Shown: piece after piece, positions 36,427-45,397 of the stretch
Numbering within the stretch: position 1 is the stretch's first letter
Layout of the letters: each line of letters begins with the position of its first letter
Assembly: GCA_014584395.1 (NCBI GenBank)
Contig: JACTMY010000010.1
Location: 62,001-126,000, forward strand
Direction of reading: 5' to 3'
DNA length: 64,000 nt
From: Planctomycetota bacterium
GTDB lineage: Bacteria > Planctomycetota > Planctomycetia > Gemmatales > HRBIN36
Translations under genes and position numbers: made by a program
Notes under the pieces: model-generated
The model's database searches: none
Seen by the model: the letters and a program-made list of their open reading frames with translations, nothing else
What the model was told of the DNA's origin: nothing

Positions 36427-38265
36427 ATGGCCATTTCGCCCTATATCATTGGAATCGACCTGGGCACCACGAATACCGCCTTGGCCTATGCCACGAGTGA
36501 TCAGGTAGACAGCAAGGACGCGGTGCCGATTCATACCTTCGCCATCCCGCAGGTGGTTCAACCATCGCGGGTCGAATCCCAACCGCTCCTGCCCTCCTTT
36601 CTTTATCTGCCCTCGGCCGGCGAGGTTCCCGAAGGCAGCCTGCAACTCCCATGGAATGCGGCCAGCCGAGTGGCCGCGGGCGCCTTGGCGCGAACGCAAT
36701 GCAGCTTGACGCCCAGCCGGGTCGTGGCCTCGGCCAAGTCCTGGCTTTGCCATCCCGGCGTGGATCGCCGGGCCAATATTCTGCCTTGGAAAGCTGACGA
36801 GAAAGCCCGCAAGCTCTCGCCGGTCGACGCCTCGGCCATGTATTTACAGCATTTGCGCGAGGCATGGAACCATGCCCATGCCCAGCTTCCACCGGAACAT
36901 CAACTCGAACGGCAAGAGATCATCCTGACCGTGCCCGCTTCCTTCGATGCCGTGGCGCGAACGCTAACCGTCGACGCGGCCCAGGCCGCGGGCCTCCCCC
37001 ACGTCACGCTGTTAGAGGAACCGCAAGCCGCCTTTTATGCCTGGCTGGATGCCCATCACCACGATTGGCGCGACCTGGTCAAAGTGGGGGATGTGATTCT
37101 CGTCTGCGACATCGGCGGCGGCACGACCGACTTCACGCTCATCGCCGTCACTGATCACAGGGGACGGTTGGAACTGCATCGCCTGGCCGTAGGCGATCAT
37201 ATTCTGCTCGGCGGCGACAACATGGACCTGGCCCTGGCTCACGTCGCCCTGCAAAAGCTGCAAGGCGCCAAGCTGGATTTGATGCAAATGCAGGCGCTGA
37301 GCCATGCGTGCCGCGCCGCCAAGGAGCAATTGCTGAGCGAGCCCAAGTTGAAATCGGTGCCGGTGACGGTGTTGGGCCGGGGCCGCAGCGTGGTCGCCGG
37401 CAGTCTCCGCACCGAACTGACCCGCGAGGACATGGAAAAAATCCTGGTGGACGGGTTCTTTCCCGTTTGCGATCTCAGCGCGGAAGTCCGCAGGACCCAA
37501 ATGACGGGCTTGCAGGAATTGGGGCTGCCCTATGCCGCGGATCCAGTCATCACGAAACACTTGGCCAACTTCCTGCGCCGCCATGAACCCATCCTTAGGG
37601 AGCATTTCACCAAGGCGAGCGCGCCGATTCGCACGCTGCCCAATTGCCTGCTTTGCAACGGCGGCGTGTTCAAGGCGAAACTCCTGCGCGAACGCTTGCT
37701 GCAGGTCCTGACCCAATGGTCCGAGGCGGCGGGGGGCGGGCCGGTCAAATGGCTCGAGGGTTGCGACCTCGACCTCGCCGTCGCCCGAGGGGCTGCCTAT
37801 TACGGTCTGGTTCAACATGGCCGGGGGATTCGCATTCGAGGTGGAACGGCCCAGTCCTACTACATCGGCGTGGAAACGTCGCTGCCCGCCGTGCCGGGCA
37901 TGGCGGCCCCGATTCGCGCGGTATGCGTTGCTCCCTTTGGCATGGAGGAGGACACGGAAGCCGACTTGCCCGATCATGAGTTTGGCTTGATCGTGGGCGA
38001 ACCCGTGCAATTTCGCTTTCTGGGTTCGAGCCATAGGAGAAATGATCCCGTGGGGACCGTGATCGAAAATTGGGAGGAAGAACTGACGGAACTTAGCCCA
38101 TTGACCATGACCTTGCCCGGATCATCCAGCAGTGCCAACGCCACCGTTCCCGTGCGGCTGCGCAGCAAGGTGACCCCGATCGGCACTTTGGAAATCTGGC
38201 TCGTGAGTCGCGAGGGGGATCAGCAGTGGAAATTGGAATTCAATGTCCGTGAACAAAACAGTTGA
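36427..38265 (+). CDS. Hsp70 family protein (DnaK-like)
   Basis: A 612-residue protein with the actin-like ATPase of Hsp70: phosphate-1 IGIDLGTTNTALAYA, SAKSWLCHPGV, the connect motif LLEEPQAAFYAWL, phosphate-2 CDIGGGTTDFTLIAV and adenosine motif LLCNGGVFKAKLL. The C-terminal part is not a DnaK substrate domain: there is no clear lid, and the last 130 residues have a different beta-rich pattern. It is therefore an Hsp70-related chaperone rather than housekeeping DnaK. GGAGG lies 9 bases before the ATG. No DnaJ or GrpE gene is adjacent. Confidence 0.9.
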   Translation: MAISPYIIGIDLGTTNTALAYATSDQVDSKDAVPIHTFAIPQVVQPSRVESQPLLPSFLYLPSAGEVPEGSLQLPWNAASRVAAGALARTQCSLTPSRVVASAKSWLCHPGVDRRANILPWKADEKARKLSPVDASAMYLQHLREAWNHAHAQLPPEHQLERQEIILTVPASFDAVARTLTVDAAQAAGLPHVTLLEEPQAAFYAWLDAHHHDWRDLVKVGDVILVCDIGGGTTDFTLIAVTDHRGRLELHRLAVGDHILLGGDNMDLALAHVALQKLQGAKLDLMQMQALSHACRAAKEQLLSEPKLKSVPVTVLGRGRSVVAGSLRTELTREDMEKILVDGFFPVCDLSAEVRRTQMTGLQELGLPYAADPVITKHLANFLRRHEPILREHFTKASAPIRTLPNCLLCNGGVFKAKLLRERLLQVLTQWSEAAGGGPVKWLEGCDLDLAVARGAAYYGLVQHGRGIRIRGGTAQSYYIGVETSLPAVPGMAAPIRAVCVAPFGMEEDTEADLPDHEFGLIVGEPVQFRFLGSSHRRNDPVGTVIENWEEELTELSPLTMTLPGSSSSANATVPVRLRSKVTPIGTLEIWLVSREGDQQWKLEFNVREQNS

Positions 38266-38368
38266 TCGAGGTTAAGGCCATTCCGTATTCTGAACTCATC
38301 AAGGCTAAGCGCCTTTTCCTCCCTCAGCGATGAGAATCCCCTTGCTAGTACCTTGAGGAAATCACAAC

Positions 38369-41300
38369 ATGCCAGGTCGAACCTTTGCCGTTTGGGTCAG
38401 CCTGCTGTTCATGTCGGTCCTGACTGGTCTTGGCCACGAACCACCGGCGACCTTGAGGCCGATCCTCTTCCTGGGCGACAACGGCCATCATCGCCCCATG
38501 GAACGCTTTCGGCAGATCGAGCCAATCCTCCGGGCGCGGGGTTTTGACCTGACCTACACCGATCAACTGGAATCACTCCGTCCGCAACTTCTTGCTCAAT
38601 TCGATGGACTGATCATCTACGCCAACCATACCGCCATTTCTCCCGAACAGGAGAAGGCCTTGCTGGACTTTGTCGAGCAGGGCAAGGGCCTGATTCCCCT
38701 GCATTGCGCTTCCTACTGCTTCCTCAACTCGCCCCGGTATATCGAATTGGTGGGCGCCCAATTTCTGCGCCATGGCACCGGCACGGTCCGCACGTTGATC
38801 ACCGAACCAGGCCACCCGATTATGAAGGATTTTCAAGGGTTTGAAAGCTGGGATGAGACTTACATCCACCACAAGCATCATGCGGCCAACCGCATCGTCC
38901 TGGAAGTGCGCGAAGAAAACGGCGTTAAGGAACCTTGGACCTGGGTCCGAACCCAGGGGAAAGGACGCGTCTTTTACACCGCCTGGGGCCATGATGCGCG
39001 TACTTGGGGTCATCCGGGATTTCAACATTTGCTCGAACGCGGCCTTCGGTGGGCTCTCGGTGACGATCCAGCCAAGGTGCCGCCCTACGTCGACCGTCCG
39101 GTCATGACGGAGCTGTCCAAGGAGGCCAAACCGTTTCAATACGTCCCCGCGAACGTGCCCTTCTATCCACCGCGCGGCGGCGGTTCACGCACGGACACCC
39201 AGCGGCAGATGCCCTTGCCGCTTGACCCGGCCGAGTCGCAAAAGCACATGGTCCACCCGGTCGATCTCGAATTGCATCTCTTTGTCGCGGAACCCTCCTT
39301 GGGCGGCAAGCCTGTTGCAATGAATTGGGATGAGCAAGGACGGCTCTGGGTGGCCGTCTCCGTGGATTATCCCAACGACTTGCAGCCTGAGGACCAGGGC
39401 CATGATCGCATCATCATCTGCGAGGATACGACCGGCGATGGCCAGGCCGACAAGTTGACCGTGTTCGCGGATCGGCTGAGCATCCCCACGAGCTTGCTGT
39501 TTGCTCGCGGCGGCGTCATCGTGCATCAGGCCCCGCACACCTTGCTTCTCAAGGACACGAACGGCGACGACGTGGCCGATGAACGCACCGTCTTGTTCAG
39601 CGGCTGGCACACCGGCGATACCCACGCCGGCCCCAGCAACCTGCGCTATGGACTGGACAATTGGCTGTGGGGCATCGTTGGCTACTCCGGCTTTCGCGGT
39701 CAAGTGGGTTCCCAACGCCATGCCTTCAGCCAGGGGTTCTATCGCTTCACGCCGGATGGGCAACACCTGGAGTTCCTGGCCAGCACGAGCAACAACTCCT
39801 GGGGCGTGGGCATCAGCGAGGAAGGCTTGATCTTCGGCTCGACGGCCAACGGCAACCCTAGCGTACATCTGGCGATCCCGAATCGCTATTACGAGGCCGT
39901 CCATGGCTGGACGTCAAAAGTGCTTGGCAGCATCTCCGGCGACGTGGCGATGCACCCGATCACCGATCAAATCCGCCAGGTGGATTACCATGGCCGCTTT
40001 ACCGCCGCGGCCGGCCATGCGCTCTACACGGCCCGCCAGTATCCCCCCTACTATTGGAATCGAACCGCCTTCGTGGCCGAGCCGACGGGACATCTCGTGG
40101 CCACCTTCACTCTGCAACCTTTCGGGGCCGATTTCCGATCGCGAAACGCCTGGAACCTTTTGGCGAGCCAGGATGAGTGGACCGCGCCCACCATGGCCGA
40201 GGTCGGCCCGGACGGCAACGTTTGGGTGATCGATTGGTACAACTACATTGTGCAACATAACCCCACTCCCCGCGGCTTCGAAACCGGCAAGGGGAACGCC
40301 TACGTCACCGACCTGCGCGATAAAAAGCATGGCCGCATCTATCGCCTGGTGGCTAAGAATAAACCGGCCGCGGCCAAGATCAATTTGAAGAACGCCTCCG
40401 CCGAGACCCTGGTGCAAACGCTGACGAATGACAACCTCTTTTGGCGGCTGCATGCCCAAAGGATGCTTGTCGAGCGGCAACAGGCCGACGTGGTACCTTC
40501 CCTCATAGCCCTGATTCAAGATCCCAAGGTCGACGCCATCGGCCTCAATCCAGGTGCGATTCACGCCTTGTGGACCTTGCATGGGCTGGGGCTGATGACG
40601 GAATCTCACCCCATGGTGGTGCAAACCGTCGTGCAGGCATTAAAGCATCCTTCAGCGGGCGTGCGGCGGAATGCCGTCATGGTTTTGCCCCGGAATCTCG
40701 AGGGTCTGCATGCCCTGCTGAATCAGAAATGTTTGAAGGATGGGGATGCTCAGGTGCGGCTGGCCAGCTTATTGGCTCTGGCGGAGATGCCGTCTGATGC
40801 GGAGGCGGCCCGGGCTTTGGTCGAGGTGGCTCAATTGCCGGACACGCTGTCGGATCGCTGGCTTCGGGAAGCCGCCATCTGCGCCGCGGCCCGCCAGCAT
40901 GATGGTTTTCTTGCCGCGATTTGCCAAACGAAACGCTTTCCCACGGAACTACTCGAAGTGCTGCGGATCGTGGCGGAACATGTTGCACGATCCGAAGATC
41001 GGCATCAAGCAGCCGCCCTGCTCCCCTCCCTCTGCGCGGCGCCACCCGTTGGCGCCGAGGCCATCCTTCAAGGCTTCGCCAAGGGTTGGCCCGAACAACA
41101 CAGTTTGTCCCTGGAAAGCGACCAGGAAAATCGACTCATTGAGCTCTTTCATCGCCTTCCCCCCGCGGGACAATCCAACCTGGTCAAGGTGGCCGCGCGC
41201 TGGGGCAGCCAATCCCTGACCAAACAAATCAACGCGATTGTGGAAACCTTCCTCAAGTCCCTGCAGGATGAAAAGTTGCCCGCGGAACAAAGAGTCTCCA

Positions 41301-42712
41301 TGGCTAAGCAACTCGTGGATTTGAAGCCCGAGGATGAGGCCGTGCTCCAGGCGATCATGGAGCACATGGGTCCGCGCCAACCTCCCGCCTTGACCACGGG
41401 GCTGATGCAGGCTCTGGGAGCCTCTCGATCCCCTCGCCTCGCCAGCCTGCTGATTCGTGAAAGCAAGAGTTGGACTCCCCAGGCCAAACGCGAGGCCATG
41501 CAGTTGCTCCTGCAGCGCAGCGAACGCATCCATGAGTTGCTCACGGCCGTCGAAAAACGCGAGCTTCCCTGGAACGATTTGGCTCCCGATCAGATACAGA
41601 CGCTGCTTCATCATCCCGATCCGAAGGTCGCCGAGCGGGCCAAACCCATGTTTTCCAGTCGCGGCGGCGTCCCCAATCCTGACCGGCAAAAGATCGTTGA
41701 GCAATTCATGCCCCTGATCAAGAAGAATGGCGATCCAGTCAAGGGTAAGCTGGTCTTCATGAATCACTGTGCCAAGTGTCACACCCATGGCAAAGAAGGC
41801 AACAAAGTCGGCCCCGATCTCACGGGCATGGCGGCGCTCGGCAAAGAACAGTTATTGACGGAAATCCTTGATCCGAATCGCAGCGTGGAAGGCAATTACC
41901 GGCAATACACCGTGGTGACGGAAAAGGGCCGGCTGCTGACAGGGCTATTGGCGTCCGAAACCCGCACCGCCATCACGCTGATCGACGCCGAGGGCAAATC
42001 CCACGCGCTGCTCCGCGAAGAGATCGATCAACTCACCGCCTCTTCCAAGTCGCTGATGCCCGAGGGATTCGAACAACAAATCAATGAGACCGAAATGGTC
42101 GACTTGCTCGCCTTCCTGAGCCAGCGGAGCCGCTTTATTCCACTTTCCTTGGAGAAAGTGGCCACGATGAACAGCACGCGCGGCATGTTTTACAGCGAGC
42201 AAGCCGAGGTCGAACGCTTGATCTTCCGGGATTGGAGCACCAAGGTGCACAACGGCGTCCCCTTCCACCTGATCGATCCGCGGCCGGAGGGTAGTCTCAA
42301 CGTCGTCCTGTTCCATGGACCGCAGGGGCAATTTCCGCCGCAAATGCCCAAGCAGATCACCCTCGATTGCCAGACGCCCGTCAAAACGCTCCATTTGCTC
42401 AGCGGCGTCAGCGGTTGGGGCTACCCCGCCACGCCCAAGGGCACCACTTCCTTGCTGGTGCGCTTGCACTATCAGGACGGGGAAAAGGAAGAACATGCCC
42501 TGCTCAATGGCGAGCATTTCGCGGACTACATCCGCCGGGTCGACGTGCCGCAATCTTCCTTCGCCTTTTCCCTTCGCGGCCAACAAATTCGGCACATTCA
42601 GATCAACCCGAAACGCAGCGAACCGCTGCGGCAATTGGAATTCGTCAAGGGACCTGATCGCACGGCTCCAATCCTCATGGCGGTGACCGTTGAAACGCCG
42701 TCCGCGGATTAA
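38369..42712 (+). CDS. Giant secreted ThuA / membrane-bound-dehydrogenase / HEAT-like / haem-binding protein (PVC type)
   Basis: A 1447-residue exported protein. After a signal peptide (1-23) come a ThuA-like domain (about 30-245: DFVEQGKGLIPLHCAS, YTAWGHDARTWGHPG), a beta-propeller of the PVC 'membrane-bound dehydrogenase' kind (about 285-660: NWDEQGRLWVAVSVDYPND, WVIDWYNYIVQHNPTP), a helical HEAT-like region (about 690-1090), a c-type haem module with CAKCH at 1134-1138 followed by GNKVGPDLTGM, and a beta-rich C-terminal domain. This order is a hallmark of Planctomycetes/Verrucomicrobia, probably for oxidation of sugars or related substrates. The substrate is unknown. The start ATG gives a clean signal. 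Confidence 0.92.
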   Translation: MPGRTFAVWVSLLFMSVLTGLGHEPPATLRPILFLGDNGHHRPMERFRQIEPILRARGFDLTYTDQLESLRPQLLAQFDGLIIYANHTAISPEQEKALLDFVEQGKGLIPLHCASYCFLNSPRYIELVGAQFLRHGTGTVRTLITEPGHPIMKDFQGFESWDETYIHHKHHAANRIVLEVREENGVKEPWTWVRTQGKGRVFYTAWGHDARTWGHPGFQHLLERGLRWALGDDPAKVPPYVDRPVMTELSKEAKPFQYVPANVPFYPPRGGGSRTDTQRQMPLPLDPAESQKHMVHPVDLELHLFVAEPSLGGKPVAMNWDEQGRLWVAVSVDYPNDLQPEDQGHDRIIICEDTTGDGQADKLTVFADRLSIPTSLLFARGGVIVHQAPHTLLLKDTNGDDVADERTVLFSGWHTGDTHAGPSNLRYGLDNWLWGIVGYSGFRGQVGSQRHAFSQGFYRFTPDGQHLEFLASTSNNSWGVGISEEGLIFGSTANGNPSVHLAIPNRYYEAVHGWTSKVLGSISGDVAMHPITDQIRQVDYHGRFTAAAGHALYTARQYPPYYWNRTAFVAEPTGHLVATFTLQPFGADFRSRNAWNLLASQDEWTAPTMAEVGPDGNVWVIDWYNYIVQHNPTPRGFETGKGNAYVTDLRDKKHGRIYRLVAKNKPAAAKINLKNASAETLVQTLTNDNLFWRLHAQRMLVERQQADVVPSLIALIQDPKVDAIGLNPGAIHALWTLHGLGLMTESHPMVVQTVVQALKHPSAGVRRNAVMVLPRNLEGLHALLNQKCLKDGDAQVRLASLLALAEMPSDAEAARALVEVAQLPDTLSDRWLREAAICAAARQHDGFLAAICQTKRFPTELLEVLRIVAEHVARSEDRHQAAALLPSLCAAPPVGAEAILQGFAKGWPEQHSLSLESDQENRLIELFHRLPPAGQSNLVKVAARWGSQSLTKQINAIVETFLKSLQDEKLPAEQRVSMAKQLVDLKPEDEAVLQAIMEHMGPRQPPALTTGLMQALGASRSPRLASLLIRESKSWTPQAKREAMQLLLQRSERIHELLTAVEKRELPWNDLAPDQIQTLLHHPDPKVAERAKPMFSSRGGVPNPDRQKIVEQFMPLIKKNGDPVKGKLVFMNHCAKCHTHGKEGNKVGPDLTGMAALGKEQLLTEILDPNRSVEGNYRQYTVVTEKGRLLTGLLASETRTAITLIDAEGKSHALLREEIDQLTASSKSLMPEGFEQQINETEMVDLLAFLSQRSRFIPLSLEKVATMNSTRGMFYSEQAEVERLIFRDWSTKVHNGVPFHLIDPRPEGSLNVVLFHGPQGQFPPQMPKQITLDCQTPVKTLHLLSGVSGWGYPATPKGTTSLLVRLHYQDGEKEEHALLNGEHFADYIRRVDVPQSSFAFSLRGQQIRHIQINPKRSEPLRQLEFVKGPDRTAPILMAVTVETPSAD

Positions 42713-42794
42713 ATACCAACCGTCGAATCAAGGCCGGCCAGGGGTCGGGAATCGCTTTTTTTCCGAAAAATGGGGATGTTGCTGCATTGCCTTA

Positions 42795-42824
42795 TTGACG
42801 GCCTTTCCCGAACTGTGATATTCT
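42795..42824 (+). promoter_or_regulatory. Possible promoter for the PilM cluster
   Basis: TTGACG (42795-42800) and TATTCT (42819-42824) are 18 bases apart, giving a start near 42831 and a leader of about 160 bases before the ATG at 42990. Confidence 0.4.
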
Positions 42825-42989
42825 TGATTAATGATTTCATTGAGTCATTGACCTTTCCAATCGGACCAAGATGGTTTGCGTGAAGATCGAGACACATCAC
42901 CATCACGGGGATCGGTTTGCCACCGAACGAGATCGGCTTGACCGGTTCCATCCATTGCCTTCGCAAGTTCTCCCAAAGGAGTGATCCGC

Positions 42990-45299
42990 ATGGCCACGAA
43001 ACAACCCGGCGTGTGGGGTATTGACATTGGTCAATGCGCGCTCAAGGCGCTACGCTTGGAAAAAATCAACGACGTGATCACGGCCACGGCCTTCGATTTC
43101 ATTGAATATCCGAAGATTTTAAGCCAACCCGACGCGGAACCTGACGCCTTGATCCGCGAGGCCCTGGAACAATTCCTCTCCCGCAACAACATCCGCGGCG
43201 ATCAGATCGCCATCAGCGTGGCCGGTCAAACCGGCCTGGCTCGTTTCGTGAAGCTGCCGCCGGTCGAAGCCAAGAAAATTCCCGATATCGTCAAGTTCGA
43301 AGCCAAGCAGCAGATTCCGTTTTCGCTCGACGACGTGGTTTGGGATTGGCAAATCATTGGGACGCAGGGCGGCGGCGAGGGCTTCGTTGAGAATGAAATT
43401 GGCCTCTTCGCCATCAAGAAGGACATGATCTACCGCGCCTTGCAAGCCCTGAAGGATGTCAAGGTCGAGGTCCATCTCGTGCAAATGGCGCCCTTGAGTC
43501 TGTGCAATTTCGTCGCCTACGATCTGCTCAACAAGGAAAAGACGGGCGGCGGCGGCGGCGATCATGAGTGCATCGTGGCCATGGACATGGGCGTGGACAA
43601 CACCAATTTGGTGGTCACCGACGGCGAACGCATCATTTGGCAGCGGGCCATCCCCATCGGCGGCAACCACTTCACCCGCGCCCTCACCAAGGAAATGAAG
43701 CTGACGTTTGCCAAGGCGGAGCACCTCAAGCGCAACGCCACCAAGGCGGAAGATCCGAAAAAGATTTTCGCCAGCATGAAGCCCGTGTTCGCTGATTTCG
43801 TAGGCGAACTGCAGCGCTCCTTGAGCTTCTTCACCAATTCCCATCGCAACGCACAAATCAAGCGCATGCTGGGGTTGGGCAATGCCTTTCGGCTGCCAGG
43901 CCTGCAAAAGTTCGTCAGCCAGAGCATGGGCATCGAGGTCGAGAAAATCAACGAATTCAATCGACTGGTCGGCGACGAAGTTCGGCAATCCCCCGTTTAT
44001 GCGGATAATGTGCTGAGCTTTGCCGTGGCTTATGGCCTGGCGCTGCAAGGCATGGACGTCACGCGCATCTCAACCAACCTGCTCCCGCAAGACATTCGCA
44101 TGGAGCGGCTGATTCGGTCCAAGAAACCTTGGGCCTTATCGGCGGCCGCCGCTCTGCTCTTTGGCATCGGCGTTTTCGCCATCGGCAGCGGCGCTCAATG
44201 GAGCAAGGCCAGCGAGACTAAAAAGGAAGCGGACAGCGCCAAGACGGTCATGGAGGAATCCAACCGGAAAAAGGCGGCTTACCAACAAGAGCAGCAAGAA
44301 CTCATCAAGGCGCGGCAAGCGGCCACGCTGATCCTGCGCGGCAGCGAGGAACGCGTCAATTGGGGCCTCTTCAACCGGCTCATCAACGAGTGCCTGCCGC
44401 AGCCCAACGGCACCAATTTGCCCACGCATCGCCTCGACAACAACGTCGTGCCTTACGAAAAATATTTCGGCCAGAACGACCGCGCCCAGCGCGCCTGGAC
44501 GATTAAGGAAGAGCGCGATCGGGCCGGCATTCGCAACGACGAAATCAACGCCAGCGTGCTGGTTCAAATCAACATCCAGGCCATCTGGGCCCGCTATTGC
44601 GACACGAGCATGGCCACAAACTTTTTCACGCAAGTGAAGCAGCGGTCCACAATCTCGGAAACCGTGGATCCGAACAAGGACCCCGACTGGAAAGAAGCGC
44701 CCAAGCAGCCGGGTTGGGCCATTGAGATTCGCGGCTTCACCTATCATCAGGATGCCCACCATTTCGTGCGGGAAACCTTCCTGGAAAACTTAAAAAAGAA
44801 GAAGTCGGTTTTCTGGCCGGTCAACTCGCCGTATGCGACCCCGGTCAAAATGGACACGAGTCATGTCGCCATTCTGCTCTTCGAAACGGTGGACGTCACG
44901 CAAAACCCCAACCCCGCGTTCACCAAGATTTCCTCCTCCAACATCTTTCTCAATGAACTTTTGAAAAGTTCATCCAAAGAAAGCGGCGGCGCGGGGGCCG
45001 CGAGCGGCGGTTCAGGCGGTGGAGGCGGCGCGGGCGCCATGATGCTCGATCCAGGAGCCACCTCTTCCGGTGACAGCAGTTCCACGCAGTCTCAAGGGAG
45101 TTTTAAGCTCAGTTCGCCGCGCAATTCCGAATGGTCGGGCTTGTCGCCCATTGGCAGCGTGGTGGGGGATAACCTGGCCGCCGGGGCCAAGGCCATTCAA
45201 GAAGATGCCAAGAAACGGACGGAATTCGTCATTGTGCTCTACTGGGTTGAACCGTTGCCGACGGAGCCGCAATCCACGGCGCCGGTCGCTCCGAAATAA
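42990..45299 (+). CDS. pilM: Type IV pilus PilM protein fused to a PilN-like domain
   Basis: A 769-residue protein, about twice the size of PilM. Residues 1-355 are the actin-like PilM: WGIDIGQCALKALRLE, KLPPVEAKKIPDIVKFEAKQ, MDMGVDNTNLVVTDG and MLGLGNAFRLPGLQKFV. It continues with N363-L-L-P and ERLIRSKKPW, which resembles the INLLP start of PilN, then a membrane helix (about 381-401), a coiled coil and a domain with GWAIEIRGFTYHQDAHHF of ferredoxin-like look, ending in Gly/Ser-rich linkers. It would sit at the inner membrane in an alignment complex. AGGAG is eight bases upstream of the ATG. It leads two further large genes with a short gap. Confidence 0.87.
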   Translation: MATKQPGVWGIDIGQCALKALRLEKINDVITATAFDFIEYPKILSQPDAEPDALIREALEQFLSRNNIRGDQIAISVAGQTGLARFVKLPPVEAKKIPDIVKFEAKQQIPFSLDDVVWDWQIIGTQGGGEGFVENEIGLFAIKKDMIYRALQALKDVKVEVHLVQMAPLSLCNFVAYDLLNKEKTGGGGGDHECIVAMDMGVDNTNLVVTDGERIIWQRAIPIGGNHFTRALTKEMKLTFAKAEHLKRNATKAEDPKKIFASMKPVFADFVGELQRSLSFFTNSHRNAQIKRMLGLGNAFRLPGLQKFVSQSMGIEVEKINEFNRLVGDEVRQSPVYADNVLSFAVAYGLALQGMDVTRISTNLLPQDIRMERLIRSKKPWALSAAAALLFGIGVFAIGSGAQWSKASETKKEADSAKTVMEESNRKKAAYQQEQQELIKARQAATLILRGSEERVNWGLFNRLINECLPQPNGTNLPTHRLDNNVVPYEKYFGQNDRAQRAWTIKEERDRAGIRNDEINASVLVQINIQAIWARYCDTSMATNFFTQVKQRSTISETVDPNKDPDWKEAPKQPGWAIEIRGFTYHQDAHHFVRETFLENLKKKKSVFWPVNSPYATPVKMDTSHVAILLFETVDVTQNPNPAFTKISSSNIFLNELLKSSSKESGGAGAASGGSGGGGGAGAMMLDPGATSSGDSSSTQSQGSFKLSSPRNSEWSGLSPIGSVVGDNLAAGAKAIQEDAKKRTEFVIVLYWVEPLPTEPQSTAPVAPK

Positions 45300-45397
45300 T
45301 GGCCCAGGCATCCCGGGCATTCGCAGAAGACCGATGCGATCTTCAAACACGACAAGGCAAAACATCCACTCCAACCTTAAAAGAGGTTCAGCAAGAT

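Noticed and set aside
38301..38318. AAGGC/GCCTT hairpin followed by TTTT after the Hsp70 gene
   Set aside because: Only a 5-bp stem; too weak to call as a terminator.
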